From: Novosphingobium sp. 18050
GTDB taxonomy: Bacteria > Pseudomonadota > Alphaproteobacteria > Sphingomonadales > Sphingomonadaceae
Length of the DNA stretch: 64,000 nt
Direction: 5' to 3'
NCBI RefSeq assembly: GCF_902706195.1
Contig: NZ_CACSJO010000003.1
Coordinates: 62,001 to 126,000, forward strand
Of this stretch, positions 1 to 8,354 are shown in pieces; position 1 is the first letter of the stretch; each line of letters begins with the position of its first letter. The notes under the pieces were generated by a model. That model made no database searches. It worked only from the letters and a program-made list of their open reading frames with translations, and was not told the origin of the DNA. The position numbers and the translations under genes are program-made.

Positions 1-1280
1 ACACATAGTAGCGTCTGGTTTCGCAGGGGATAGTCCAAAATCGACTGCATCGCGAGCAGCGCGAATACAGCCACGGACACAATCTCCTTCCCGCCTCGGC
101 GCACAGCACGAAGGCATATCGCGGTAACGGCGAACAACCAACCCGCCATCAGGATGATGCCCGGTAAACCGGATTCCAGTGCCACCTCCAGATAATCGTT
201 GTGCGCCCTCGCCGCCCTGCCTGGCGTGATGGTCTCAAGCGATTCGTCGATCTGGAAAACTTCGTCGAAGGTCCCTACTCCGCTGCCGACCGGCCAGAAA
301 CGCCCGATCGACACCAGCGTGTCTGACCAGATCGCGGGCCTGGGATCCTGAATTTTATCAAACCGGGAGAAACTTTGCTGCACCCGTTGGTTGCCAACCA
401 TAAGCCCAACTAAGCCGAGACCAAGCAAGCCGGCAGCCGCGATCGCACCTATAACCAATCGGCGGGAACTTCGCCCACTCCTCCGCACCTGCCAAAGGCG
501 GTATGTCAGCAGCAGCATAGGCACCAGCGACAGCGCCATGCTCGAACGTGAACGCGTCAGCACGAGGCCGACAAGCAGCAACACCCCAACCACTGCCCCA
601 CCAACGGGCCATGCGAGCTTGCGCGAACGCGTGGGATAAGCGCCAACCAAGGCGCAAAGCGCGATGTCCAGAAACAGCCCGGCCGCGTTGCGATTGGCAA
701 AAGTCCCCTGAAGGTCAGAGGAGCCGAACGCTTCGGCAAACAATATGAAATGCTGATTCCCCGTCGCCAGTTGCTGACCACCAAGCAGCACGACGAATAT
801 GCCCGAGGCCGTTAAAGCCCACAACAGCTTGCGCCTGTCCTCATCGGGAAGTTTCCACGAGAGGATCAGCATCGCCAACGGCGGCACCAGCGCCAGAAAC
901 GCGACGATCGTTCGGCGCGGATTGAGCGACAAAGACATCCAGTCGCCTTGACGCCCCACAAGCTGAAGGGATTCCACCACAAGACTACGGCCGGGCAGAC
1001 TTTGCCAAATCAGCGGAGGAAGGGGGATGATCTGAACGAGAGGGAGCAGTAACGCTGCACAAACTAGCCACACGATAAACCGCGGCGCCGTTCTGAAGAA
1101 ATCGAGAACAGCCTGCCCGTTCAATGCAAGCAGGCCGAGCGCGACCAACTGGACCGCAAGATTGAGCAGCCCCGCGATGGACCCGCCGCCTCCGAATATC
1201 AGCGCAGCAAAAAGCAGCAGCATCGCCTGATGCACCCTGCCGGTGCCCCGCGCGATACGCGCCGGGACATTCCCGCCCAT
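1..1280 (-). CDS. O-antigen ligase / polymerase-like membrane protein (partial, C-terminus outside window)
   Basis: Reading the minus strand from an ATG at 1280 gives an open frame that runs off the window start, so the C-terminus is missing. It is a polytopic membrane protein with many hydrophobic segments. It has a Wzy_C-like region with the motifs GTFANRNAAGLF and VGSGVGTFDEVF, and RAARAHNDYLEVALESG, where the HNDYLE stretch is typical of the O-antigen ligase family. Such proteins polymerise or ligate lipid-linked saccharide units at the periplasmic face of the inner membrane. A stop codon lies 14 codons upstream of the chosen ATG, so the start is well bounded. Neighbouring Wza-type and galE genes support an exopolysaccharide or O-antigen role. 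Polymerase versus ligase cannot be decided here. Confidence 0.85.
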   Translation of the reverse strand, partial: MGGNVPARIARGTGRVHQAMLLLFAALIFGGGGSIAGLLNLAVQLVALGLLALNGQAVLDFFRTAPRFIVWLVCAALLLPLVQIIPLPPLIWQSLPGRSLVVESLQLVGRQGDWMSLSLNPRRTIVAFLALVPPLAMLILSWKLPDEDRRKLLWALTASGIFVVLLGGQQLATGNQHFILFAEAFGSSDLQGTFANRNAAGLFLDIALCALVGAYPTRSRKLAWPVGGAVVGVLLLVGLVLTRSRSSMALSLVPMLLLTYRLWQVRRSGRSSRRLVIGAIAAAGLLGLGLVGLMVGNQRVQQSFSRFDKIQDPRPAIWSDTLVSIGRFWPVGSGVGTFDEVFQIDESLETITPGRAARAHNDYLEVALESGLPGIILMAGWLFAVTAICLRAVRRGGKEIVSVAVFALLAMQSILDYPLRNQTLLC

Positions 1281-1392
1281 CGACAACCGATCCGACAGAA
1301 AAATACCCCCGGGCAATTAAGCAGGATTCAAAGAAAAGGTCCCGTCCACGGAAACACCGGAGACAGGACCCTTAAAATTCAAGTCAGGGCTA

Positions 1393-1653
1393 TCAGGAGC
1401 CGTTCGACTTGTCGTCGTCCAGAATGACGACACCGCCGACGACAACCGCAGCAGCGCCGAGACCGGCGAGAAGCAGCGTGCCAGCTTCAGCCTTCTGCTT
1501 CGACTTCACTGCAACCGACTTGCGCTCACCAAGGCCCGAAAGGCTGGCGATCTTGCCGGTCGAAGCCGAAGCAGTCGTGCCAGCCTGAGCCGCGATCGGG
1601 GCGACGAGCATTCCAGCAGCCGTCACCGACAGCAACACATTCTTCAGCGTCAT
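1393..1653 (-). CDS. Small exported protein of unknown function in the EPS locus
   Basis: This 86-residue protein has a clear N-terminal signal peptide (MTLKNVLLSVTAAGML through about residue 24, ending AAQA). A basic middle follows, then a second hydrophobic segment near residues 58-77 (LLLAGLGAAAVVVGG), and a short acidic tail (ILDDDKSNGS). A purine-rich AGGAGG lies just upstream of the ATG. I do not recognise the family. The tail is acidic rather than arginine-rich, so it does not look like a PEP-CTERM sorting signal. It lies between the ligase-like gene and the PDZ-M48 protease gene, which suggests an accessory envelope or EPS role, but that is inference from position. Confidence 0.75.
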   Translation of the reverse strand: MTLKNVLLSVTAAGMLVAPIAAQAGTTASASTGKIASLSGLGERKSVAVKSKQKAEAGTLLLAGLGAAAVVVGGVVILDDDKSNGS

Positions 1654-1714
1654 AGGACCTCCTAAATTAAGTTCGATGGACTGATTGCGTCATATTGCTA
1701 TACCGCAGCGCACA

Positions 1715-2671
1715 ATGAAACGCAAAAAAAAATACGCGTCTTCCCATAGCTACGCCAAACTGGCGCTAATTGGGATGTTGTGCTGCCCAAGCCCGACCGC
1801 CATTGCCAAAACCCAACCCTGGCCGGTGACCTTGCGCTCACAAATGGTTCGCCTGAATGAAGTTGGGTATCGAATCGGCCTCATCGCCGCTCCGCTTTGC
1901 CCCTCCACATCTGCCGGCACTGGCCTGAGCCTGGATTACATCGAAGCCTACGACGCTGGCGACCGCGATGCGATTTCCCAGTTGCTCGGAATAACGCAAT
2001 CACCGCAAGTGGCAGCGGTTGCGACAGGCAGCCCTGCCAGCACGGCGGGCGTCATGCCAGGTGATGAGATAATCGCCATCGACGGCTCCCCGACATCCAA
2101 ACTGCTATTCGAAGCCAAGGACAAAACACTATTTGCAGATGAGCTTGAGGAACGCCTTGCCGCCGCACCCGAAGGGTCAGTGCTAATGCTGGAATTGACG
2201 CGTAAAGGGAACCCGCTCAAGGTGCGCATCACGCCCCAGCGGATCTGCTCGTCCCGGTTCGTTATCAAGACCGGGATCGGCTTCAACGCGTTCAGCGATG
2301 GCACCAATGTGGCAATGTCGGGCAAACTGATCGAATTCTCACGCAACGATGACGAACTCGCCCTGATAGCTGCGCATGAGATCGGGCACGTCATAAACCG
2401 CGACGGCAAGGCCGGGAGCCTTGGAAAGCGTCGGGAAATGGAAGACCGTGCAGATCTCCTGGGCGTCCGATTGATGAAATGCAGCGGTTACGACCCAGAA
2501 TCCGGCGTGCAATTCTGGCTACGCCGCGATGCTACCGACATGTTGCGTCTGTTACGCGCACCGACCCATCGCTCCGGAAAGGCGCGCGTGGCCCTTATGC
2601 GCGAGGAAGCCAAGATTGCTGCCTGCCCGCCAACAACAAGCTTCACACAAGGTCCCGCGCCACCTTCTTGA
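1715..2671 (+). CDS. Exported PDZ domain plus M48-type zinc metalloprotease
   Basis: The 318-residue product (ATG at 1715) begins with a basic n-region and a hydrophobic core, so it is probably exported. A TTG 30 bases upstream would extend it by ten residues and is less likely. Residues about 85-175 form a PDZ domain (SPASTAGVMPGDEIIAIDG). A Peptidase_M48-like domain follows, with the zinc motif HEIGH at about 221-225 and the downstream MEDRADLLG helix that supplies the third ligand. M48 enzymes with PDZ or TPR partners process envelope proteins. Its place in an EPS locus suggests quality control or processing of the export machinery, which is inference. Confidence 0.83.
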   Translation: MKRKKKYASSHSYAKLALIGMLCCPSPTAIAKTQPWPVTLRSQMVRLNEVGYRIGLIAAPLCPSTSAGTGLSLDYIEAYDAGDRDAISQLLGITQSPQVAAVATGSPASTAGVMPGDEIIAIDGSPTSKLLFEAKDKTLFADELEERLAAAPEGSVLMLELTRKGNPLKVRITPQRICSSRFVIKTGIGFNAFSDGTNVAMSGKLIEFSRNDDELALIAAHEIGHVINRDGKAGSLGKRREMEDRADLLGVRLMKCSGYDPESGVQFWLRRDATDMLRLLRAPTHRSGKARVALMREEAKIAACPPTTSFTQGPAPPS

Positions 2672-2762
2672 AATCCAATGACCGGGGCGTGAGCTTGCAC
2701 CTAGCCAGCCTCCGGATTACCGCTTATCACGCAGCTGACCCAGGTCATGGAGACATCCGGTA

Positions 2763-3476
2763 GTGCACAATTCTAAGTCGTTTTTCATGCTTGGCGTTCT
2801 ACTTGCAGGCTCGGCCTTGGCCGGTTGCAGCACGGTTTCGAAGAACCCGGACCTGCCGGTGGGCAATGCGGCATACGACGTCGTGCCCGCTACGATTCCG
2901 GTTCCGACCGCCTATGCCATCGTTCCGAAGGACAAGCTGGCAGTTAGAGTTTTCGGCGAGCCGGACATTTCGTCAGACGAACTAATGGTCGATGAAGTCG
3001 GCTTTATCCAAGTCCCTTTGATCGGCACGGTGAAGGCTGCAGGGCGAAGCGCGCCAGATGTGTCGACGGAGATCACCGCGCGCCTGCGCGAGCGCTACAT
3101 CGTTGACCCCCAAGTCGCAGTTTCCGTCAAGGAATTCGCACTGCGCTTCGTTTCCGTCGAAGGCGAAGTAAAGAAACCCGGCGTTTACGAAATCGACGGC
3201 CGCGCCACATTGCTCTCGGCGATCGCACGAGCCGAGAGCCCGGAACCGACCGCCAAGCTCGACGAGATCGTGCTCTTCCGCACTATAAACGGCGAACGCA
3301 TGGCAGCACGTTTCAATCTCAAGGACATCCGCAGCGGATTGGCTCCGGATCCCATGATCGTGGACGGCGACGTGGTTATGGTAGGGTATTCCGGCATCAA
3401 GGGCTTGTGGCAGGACGTATTGCGTGCCGCACCAATCTTCAATGCGTTCGTCGTGCTTGCCCGTAATAACAATTGA
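2763..3476 (+). CDS. Polysaccharide export lipoprotein, Wza/KpsD family
   Basis: A GTG start gives a 237-residue protein with a lipoprotein signal (LAGSALAGC, lipidated Cys 22). It has a Poly_export domain (about residues 55-130: KDKLAVRVFGEPDISSDELM and IGTVKAAGRSAPDVSTEI) followed by one SLBB-like domain (about 135-210, FVSVEGEVKKPGVYEIDG). Wza-family proteins form the outer-membrane channel or periplasmic connector for exopolysaccharide. The length is short compared with E. coli Wza (near 380 residues), as in the one-SLBB sphingomonad and rhizobial forms. The Wzc/Wzz partner is not in the window. The ORF is intact and is followed by a strong hairpin. Confidence 0.88.
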   Translation: MHNSKSFFMLGVLLAGSALAGCSTVSKNPDLPVGNAAYDVVPATIPVPTAYAIVPKDKLAVRVFGEPDISSDELMVDEVGFIQVPLIGTVKAAGRSAPDVSTEITARLRERYIVDPQVAVSVKEFALRFVSVEGEVKKPGVYEIDGRATLLSAIARAESPEPTAKLDEIVLFRTINGERMAARFNLKDIRSGLAPDPMIVDGDVVMVGYSGIKGLWQDVLRAAPIFNAFVVLARNNN

Positions 3477-3556
3477 CGACACCTGACCACTCTCGCCTCG
3501 ATTATCGGTGTAGTTTAATTTGACGCACTACAGCACCGCACATATCGCTTAACTGC

Positions 3557-3592
3557 AATTCCCTGCGAGACCTGTTGGTCTTGCAGGGAATT
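3557..3592 (+). terminator. Strong stem-loop after the export lipoprotein gene
   Basis: Two 16-base arms (AATTCCCTGCGAGACC and GGTCTTGCAGGGAATT) pair with a single G-T wobble around a TGTT loop. It sits 80 bases after the stop of the Wza-type gene and 27 bases before the galE ATG. Only a very short T run follows, so it may be a terminator, an mRNA-stabilising hairpin, or a device acting on galE. Confidence 0.65.
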
Positions 3593-3618
3593 TACAGCGG
3601 CAACCGCATAAGGCGCTC

Positions 3619-4623
3619 ATGACCATCAAGCATCCCGTTCTCGTCACCGGCGGCGCCGGTTATATCGGTAGCCATGCCGTTCTCGCGCTCAAGGATGCAG
3701 GGTGGCCGGTCGCTGTGATCGACAACCTGGTTACCGGCTTTCGCTTTGCCGTGCCCGAAGGGGTGACGCTCTACGAAGGCGACATCGAGGATGCTGACCT
3801 GCTCGCGCGCATATTTGCCGAGCAGGGGACGCGGGCGATCATGCATTTCGCCGGGTCGGTCGTGGTGCCGGAATCGGTCGAGAACCCGCTCAAATACTAT
3901 CACAACAACACTGCCAAGAGCCGCGCGCTGATCGATGCGGCCGTGAAGGCGGGCGTGCCCCACTTCATCTTCAGTTCCACGGCGGCCACCTACGGCATCC
4001 CGGAGGTTTCGCCCGTCACCGAGGATAGCCCTCGTTCGCCGATCAACCCCTACGGCATGTCCAAGCTGATGACCGAGTTCATGCTGGCCGACGTCGGCAA
4101 GGCGCACGACTTCAATTTTTGTGCCTTGCGCTACTTCAACGTCGCGGGTGCCGACCCGCAGAGCCGCACCGGGCAGTCGACTGCGGGCGCCACCCATCTC
4201 ATCAAGGTCGCGGTCGAGGCGGCGCTGGGCAAGCGCAGCCATGTCGGCGTGTTCGGAACCGATTTCGACACGCCCGACGGCACCGGCGTGCGGGACTATA
4301 TCCACGTCTCGGACCTCGCCAATGCGCACGTCCTTGCGCTTGAGGCATTGATCGCCGAGCCGGCACGCTCGCTGACGATGAACTGCGGCTATGGGCGCGG
4401 GTTCTCGGTGCTTGAGGTGCTCGACGCGGTAGACCGCGCAACCAACCAAAAGATCGACCGCCGCCTCGAAGGGCGCCGCGCGGGCGATCCCGATGCGCTG
4501 ATCTCCGACAACAGTAGGATCAAGGCGACCATCCCATGGGTGCCTCGTTACGCAGACCTGCCCACGATCGTGGAACATGCCCTCGCCTGGGAGCGTAAGC
4601 TGGGCGAGCTTCAGAAGGTATAG
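3619..4623 (+). CDS. galE: UDP-glucose 4-epimerase
   Basis: The 334-residue product is an extended short-chain dehydrogenase. The NAD-binding motif TGGAGYIG lies at residues 10-17, the FIFSSTAATYG strand at about 117-126 carries the catalytic Ser/Thr, and the catalytic Tyr145 and Lys149 sit in NPYGMSK. It interconverts UDP-glucose and UDP-galactose, supplying galactose units for surface polysaccharide, which fits the adjacent EPS genes. The length and domain order are normal for GalE. The start has AAGGCG just upstream and follows the 3557-3592 hairpin, so it may have its own transcript. Confidence 0.95.
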   Translation: MTIKHPVLVTGGAGYIGSHAVLALKDAGWPVAVIDNLVTGFRFAVPEGVTLYEGDIEDADLLARIFAEQGTRAIMHFAGSVVVPESVENPLKYYHNNTAKSRALIDAAVKAGVPHFIFSSTAATYGIPEVSPVTEDSPRSPINPYGMSKLMTEFMLADVGKAHDFNFCALRYFNVAGADPQSRTGQSTAGATHLIKVAVEAALGKRSHVGVFGTDFDTPDGTGVRDYIHVSDLANAHVLALEALIAEPARSLTMNCGYGRGFSVLEVLDAVDRATNQKIDRRLEGRRAGDPDALISDNSRIKATIPWVPRYADLPTIVEHALAWERKLGELQKV

Positions 4624-4657
4624 ACCGGGCTGAAAGGCGGCGCCTCCGGGCGCTACC

Positions 4658-5239
4658 TCACCGCCGCTTCTTCAGTACAACATAGATGGCGCCCTGCCCG
4701 CCGTGCCGGCGATGCGCGCCGCGAATCGCTACGATGTCCGAAGCGTGATCGCTGGCCGAGAGCCAGTCGCCGACTTTCGCGCGAATCGCCCCGCGCGCGG
4801 TGCCTCGGTCCGCAGCATCGACTGGGCGCGGCTTGCCGGTGACGATCAGCACCACGCGCGCGCCCATCGCCCGCGCCTGCGTCAAGCCGTGCATCAGGCG
4901 CATATAGGCCTGATCGAGCGTGGCGCCGTGCAGGTCGAGACTGAAATCGGGCATGAGCGTGCCCTTGGTGATACGCTTGTCCCACGAACCGTCGAGATGG
5001 GCCTGGGCCTCGGCCTTCGGCTTTGCAGGGACGGGTTTGGGCGGCAGAGGCGGCGGGACGCGGCCTTTGACTTTCCTGGCCGGAGGTGCGGGCGGCGCCG
5101 CATTGGGTACTTTGGCGGCCGCCTCGCCGGTCGCTGCCGCAGGCGCCGGACGGCGCTTTTCCAGCGGCTTCACCGTGCGCGCGACTTGGGCCCAGATCTC
5201 GGTTTCCTCGGCCGTGAGGCGGCGCCCCGGACGCCTCAT
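4658..5239 (-). CDS. Smr-domain (MutS2 C-terminal-like) protein
   Basis: This is a 193-residue protein with a short N-terminal helix (MRRPGRRLTAEETEIW), a long Pro/Ala/Lys-rich linker (about residues 30-80) and a C-terminal Smr domain. The domain begins at DLHG (102-105), has a VLIVTGKP strand and ends with GGQGAIYVVLKK. Stand-alone Smr proteins are nucleic-acid nicking or translation-quality factors in other bacteria; the role here is not shown. Its ATG overlaps the mltA stop by four bases (ATGA), so the pair is translationally coupled. The same frame is open upstream, but that part only shadows mltA. Confidence 0.87.
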   Translation of the reverse strand: MRRPGRRLTAEETEIWAQVARTVKPLEKRRPAPAAATGEAAAKVPNAAPPAPPARKVKGRVPPPLPPKPVPAKPKAEAQAHLDGSWDKRITKGTLMPDFSLDLHGATLDQAYMRLMHGLTQARAMGARVVLIVTGKPRPVDAADRGTARGAIRAKVGDWLSASDHASDIVAIRGAHRRHGGQGAIYVVLKKRR

Positions 5240-6474
5240 CGCACGCCGAGCCGCGCCAGCGTTCCCTTTGGGACGAAGATCAGCGCACTGCCGCGCCCGC
5301 TCATGCCGCCGGCGGTGGTTCGCGCCTGCGCACCCGCGCCCCAGAAGGTGTCGAAGCGGTTGGCACCCTTGATCGCGCCGCCGGTGTCCTGAGCGATCCA
5401 CATGCCATTCGCCTCGCGTCGGTCGAGGTCGAGCCAGACCGGGGCGCCCAGCGGCACGAAGCGCGGATCGGCGGCTACCGAATTACCGCTGCGCACCGGC
5501 ACGTTCAGCGCGCCGAGCGGTCCATCACCGTCGAGAATCTTGAAGAAGACCCACGAACGGTTCTGCTCCATCAGCGCGCGGCCTTCCGCAGGGCGCTCAC
5601 GAAGGTACTGCATGATGCCCTGCATCGAGCCGGAATACTGCCCCGGCCCCGAACCGATCAGGCCACGGTCACGCATGACGCCGCCGATGCCGGTATAGGG
5701 CAGGCCGTTCTGTCCGGCATAGCCGATGCGCGTAACGGTGCCGTCAGGCGCAACGAGCCGCCCCGACCCCTGGACCTGAAGGAAGAAGAACTCGACCGGA
5801 TCGGCGGCCCAGGCAATCTCCAGGCCCTGGCCGGCAAGCGCCCCGGCATCGATCTGCGCGCGGTCATAGTAGGGAGTGAACGAACCGCCGGGGCCGTAGC
5901 GACCAAGCGGCATGCGCCCGTCGTTGAGCGGCGCGGCATCGCCGGGCCGGGCACGCACGAGGTCCGCCGGCATCGCGTAGACCGGTGCGGGATAACCCGG
6001 CAGGGCCTTTCGCGAACCGGCGATCTCGGGTTCGTAATAGCCGGTGGCATAGGCATTGCCATCGCCGACCTGCGCTGTCTCGAAATAGCTGACGAAGAAC
6101 GCCGCAGGCGACCCCGGCCCCCAGTTCGCGGCGGCCGTGCAGGCCTGGCGCCAGTCGTCGGGCCGGGTCAGGCCGCTGCCATCGGTGCGCGATGTGAGGC
6201 GCGGGCAACTCTCTCGGAAAGAGGCAAGTGCGCCGGCCGCATCGGCTGTGCCCATCGGCAAGGCCGAGACGGCGCGTCCCGCCTTGACGCCGAGCGCCAG
6301 CGCGTTCGGGGCCGCTGGCAACGTGCTGCCCGGACCGGGCCGAACCGGCGGCCGGGTCACGCCGGGTCCGCCGGTAGAGGGGATGACGCCGCCGCAGGCA
6401 GCCAGCGCGGCGATCAGGCCGGTGCCAAGCAGGCCTTTAAGGCCGAGGCGCGCAACGCCCCTGAAAACCGGCAT
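5236..6474 (-). CDS. mltA: Membrane-bound lytic murein transglycosylase A
   Basis: The product has a lipoprotein signal (LIAALAAC, lipidated Cys 27 with the ATG at 6474), a Pro-rich linker, an MltA barrel domain (QGSGRLVAPDGTVTRIGYAG, GLPYTGIG) and a C-terminal 3D domain with its Asp residues (WLDLDRREANGMWIAQDTGGAIKG, FWGAG). MltA cleaves the MurNAc-GlcNAc bond of peptidoglycan to 1,6-anhydro products from the inner face of the outer membrane. The length of 412 residues is normal. A GTG at 6516 would add 14 residues and lengthen the signal n-region. It is the middle gene of a Tim44-mltA-smr run. Confidence 0.92.
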   Translation of the reverse strand: MPVFRGVARLGLKGLLGTGLIAALAACGGVIPSTGGPGVTRPPVRPGPGSTLPAAPNALALGVKAGRAVSALPMGTADAAGALASFRESCPRLTSRTDGSGLTRPDDWRQACTAAANWGPGSPAAFFVSYFETAQVGDGNAYATGYYEPEIAGSRKALPGYPAPVYAMPADLVRARPGDAAPLNDGRMPLGRYGPGGSFTPYYDRAQIDAGALAGQGLEIAWAADPVEFFFLQVQGSGRLVAPDGTVTRIGYAGQNGLPYTGIGGVMRDRGLIGSGPGQYSGSMQGIMQYLRERPAEGRALMEQNRSWVFFKILDGDGPLGALNVPVRSGNSVAADPRFVPLGAPVWLDLDRREANGMWIAQDTGGAIKGANRFDTFWGAGAQARTTAGGMSGRGSALIFVPKGTLARLGVR

Positions 6475-6602
6475 TTTCGAAACCGGCCGCCTGGCCGAAT
6501 TGTCCACATGCCGCACTGTCGCACTCTCTTACAAAGCAAAGCCCCGCGCCTGTGGGCACGGGGCGTTTCAGGTACTGCTGGATATCACCGCTCAGGCGGG
6601 GA

Positions 6603-7304
6603 TCAACCTTCGTCGGTCTCTTCGAGCAGCCAGTCGGGATCGGGCGAGTTCACCGCGCGTCCAAACGTCCAGACGTCGATGGTTTCGATCGCATCGTCGA
6701 GCGAGCCGGCGATCACTGCGCCGTCGGCACTGCGGGTTACTGCTGCGATGTCGGCGCGGAAGCGCAGGCTGATGCGGGCATAGCCGCTTTCCACGCCAGC
6801 GGCGACGAAGTTGCATTCCTCGATGCGAATGAGGCGATTATCGAGCGTTTCACCCGCTTCGACGCGCGCATCGATGGCGGCTGCGAAGCCTGCATAGACG
6901 TCTTCGTCGCAAAGCTGGCGCAGTTCGGCCTTGTCGCCCTTCCAGAAGGCTTCGAGAATCATGCGGTAGGCGCTGCGGGCACCTTCCACGAAAGCGGCGG
7001 CATCGAAACGGCGGTCGGCCTGGGCGATTTCGGCAAGGCCGCGCTCAACGGACGGCGGTGCCAGCGGCATTTCGCGAAGGCCCTGAACCTGCTGCGAACG
7101 GCCACGGGCGTCGTCCTTGGCATCGCCGCGCTGTTCGGTGCGGGTAGGCGCAGCCACTCGCGGCGCGCCCGGCTGGCCCTGACGACCTTCGAAGCGCCCC
7201 TGGATCGGCTCTTCCTCATGCTCGGCGCGGCGGCCAAGCACGGAATAAAGCCGCAGCCCAAGGAAGGCTGCGATCATGGCCAGGATCACTATTTCCGGTG
7301 TCAC
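6603..7304 (-). CDS. Tim44-domain membrane-anchored protein
   Basis: The start chosen is the GTG at 7304, giving 233 residues that begin with one transmembrane anchor (EIVILAMIAAFLGLRLYSVLG). A charged linker follows, then a Tim44-like domain (about 95-230: GARSAYRMILEAFWKGDKAELRQL, WTFGRAVNSPDPDWLL). A longer frame reaches 7430 but its extra N-terminus is Pro/Arg-rich and unlike the family. Bacterial Tim44 homologues are inner-membrane proteins of uncertain role, often near secB in sphingomonads, as here where secB is divergent. The link to envelope protein handling is inference from family and position. Confidence 0.85.
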   Translation of the reverse strand: MTPEIVILAMIAAFLGLRLYSVLGRRAEHEEEPIQGRFEGRQGQPGAPRVAAPTRTEQRGDAKDDARGRSQQVQGLREMPLAPPSVERGLAEIAQADRRFDAAAFVEGARSAYRMILEAFWKGDKAELRQLCDEDVYAGFAAAIDARVEAGETLDNRLIRIEECNFVAAGVESGYARISLRFRADIAAVTRSADGAVIAGSLDDAIETIDVWTFGRAVNSPDPDWLLEETDEG

Positions 7305-7664
7305 GTCCCTAAATCCATTCCTTCTGTCCGCATTACCTGCCCGTCGAATGCCGCAAACGGCATTCGGAACTGGTGGCGGTGGCTCCGGCCCGTTGCGGAT
7401 CAAGCCCCCGTGGGGAGACTCCGGCCGCATAAGCCTCAGCGCTCCAACATAGCCCCAGATAGGTAGACTTTACAAATGAACAACGCGTGAGCAGGCCATT
7501 CGAGGCATTTTTCCGCCGGATCGAGCCGCTCGCCAACACGCATCGCACCTTACCGGGACGCGCTACTATAATTTTCCGCAAGCTCAGGTGTTCCACGATC
7601 CCGCAAAATGTTTTAGGCGCGCGTTCGGATTTCATTATCAGATTTCATTTGGGAAGACACCGCG
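7305..7664. other. 360-bp divergent spacer between the Tim44 gene and secB
   Basis: No convincing gene is seen. It should hold the promoters for both divergent transcripts. It also contains a perfect 9-base inverted repeat (CGAATGCCG, loop CAAA, CGGCATTCG) at 7345-7366. An AT-richer stretch near 7600-7640 precedes secB and is the best place for its promoter. Short ORFs across it look like chance reading frames. Confidence 0.5.
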
Positions 7665-8180
7665 ATGGCCGACGAAGGCAACATCATTTCCGACCTGGAC
7701 CTGGGTAACGGCGAAGACACCGCTCCTGCGGCCGGCATCATCTCGCAGTACGTCAAGGATCTCTCGGTCGAGAATCCGAACGCTCCGGAGAGCTTCTCCT
7801 GGCAGGACGCGCCGCAGGTCGACGTGCAGTTCAACATCGGCGCGCGCGCTATCGAGGGCGAAGTCCACGAGGTCGAGCTGAAGATCACCTGCGCCTCGCG
7901 CAACGAGGCAGGCACCGCCTTCGCCGTCGAGCTGAGCTACTGCGCGCTCGTTGGCATGCGCAACATCGACGAACAGCAGGCCCATGCCTTCCTGTTCGCC
8001 GAAGCCCCGCGCATCCTGTTCCCATTCGCCCGCCGCGTGATCGCCGATGCCGTGCGCGATGCCGGCTTTGCGCCGCTCATGCTTGAGCCGATCGATTTCA
8101 ACGGTCTCTACGTGCAGCAGCTCCAGTCGCAGGCCCAGTCGGTAGAAGCCGGCATGGGTGAGCCTGCCGGACACGCCTGA
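7665..8180 (+). CDS. secB: Protein-export chaperone SecB
   Basis: This 171-residue SecB-fold protein has the motifs SQYVKDLSVENPNAP near the N-terminus and LFPFARRVIADAVRDAGFAP with PIDFNGLY near the C-terminus, all hallmark SecB segments. SecB keeps presecretory proteins unfolded in the cytoplasm and passes them to SecA. GGGAAG lies 8 bases before the ATG. The length is typical for alphaproteobacterial SecB with its Gln-rich tail. It stands alone on the plus strand and ends in a hairpin. No anomaly is seen. Confidence 0.95.
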   Translation: MADEGNIISDLDLGNGEDTAPAAGIISQYVKDLSVENPNAPESFSWQDAPQVDVQFNIGARAIEGEVHEVELKITCASRNEAGTAFAVELSYCALVGMRNIDEQQAHAFLFAEAPRILFPFARRVIADAVRDAGFAPLMLEPIDFNGLYVQQLQSQAQSVEAGMGEPAGHA

Positions 8181-8201
8181 GCCATCGCTTTCTGATCGAA
8201 C

Positions 8202-8238
8202 AACCGCTCGCCCTTCCTCAAATGGAGGGTGGGCGGTT
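8202..8238 (+). terminator. Hairpin after secB
   Basis: AACCGCTCGCCCTTCC and GGAGGGTGGGCGGTT form an imperfect GC-rich stem around a short AAAT-containing loop, 21 bases after the secB stop. There is no long T run, so terminator strength is uncertain. Confidence 0.5.
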
Positions 8239-8354
8239 CGACTTTACGGCGTGACAATCCGTTCGTGCCCCGCCAAGCCGGACACGGACGGGAGATGGTG
8301 CCTTTGAACGAGTTGGCTGCGATCCTATGAACCTCGTCTCATGAATCTGGCCCG

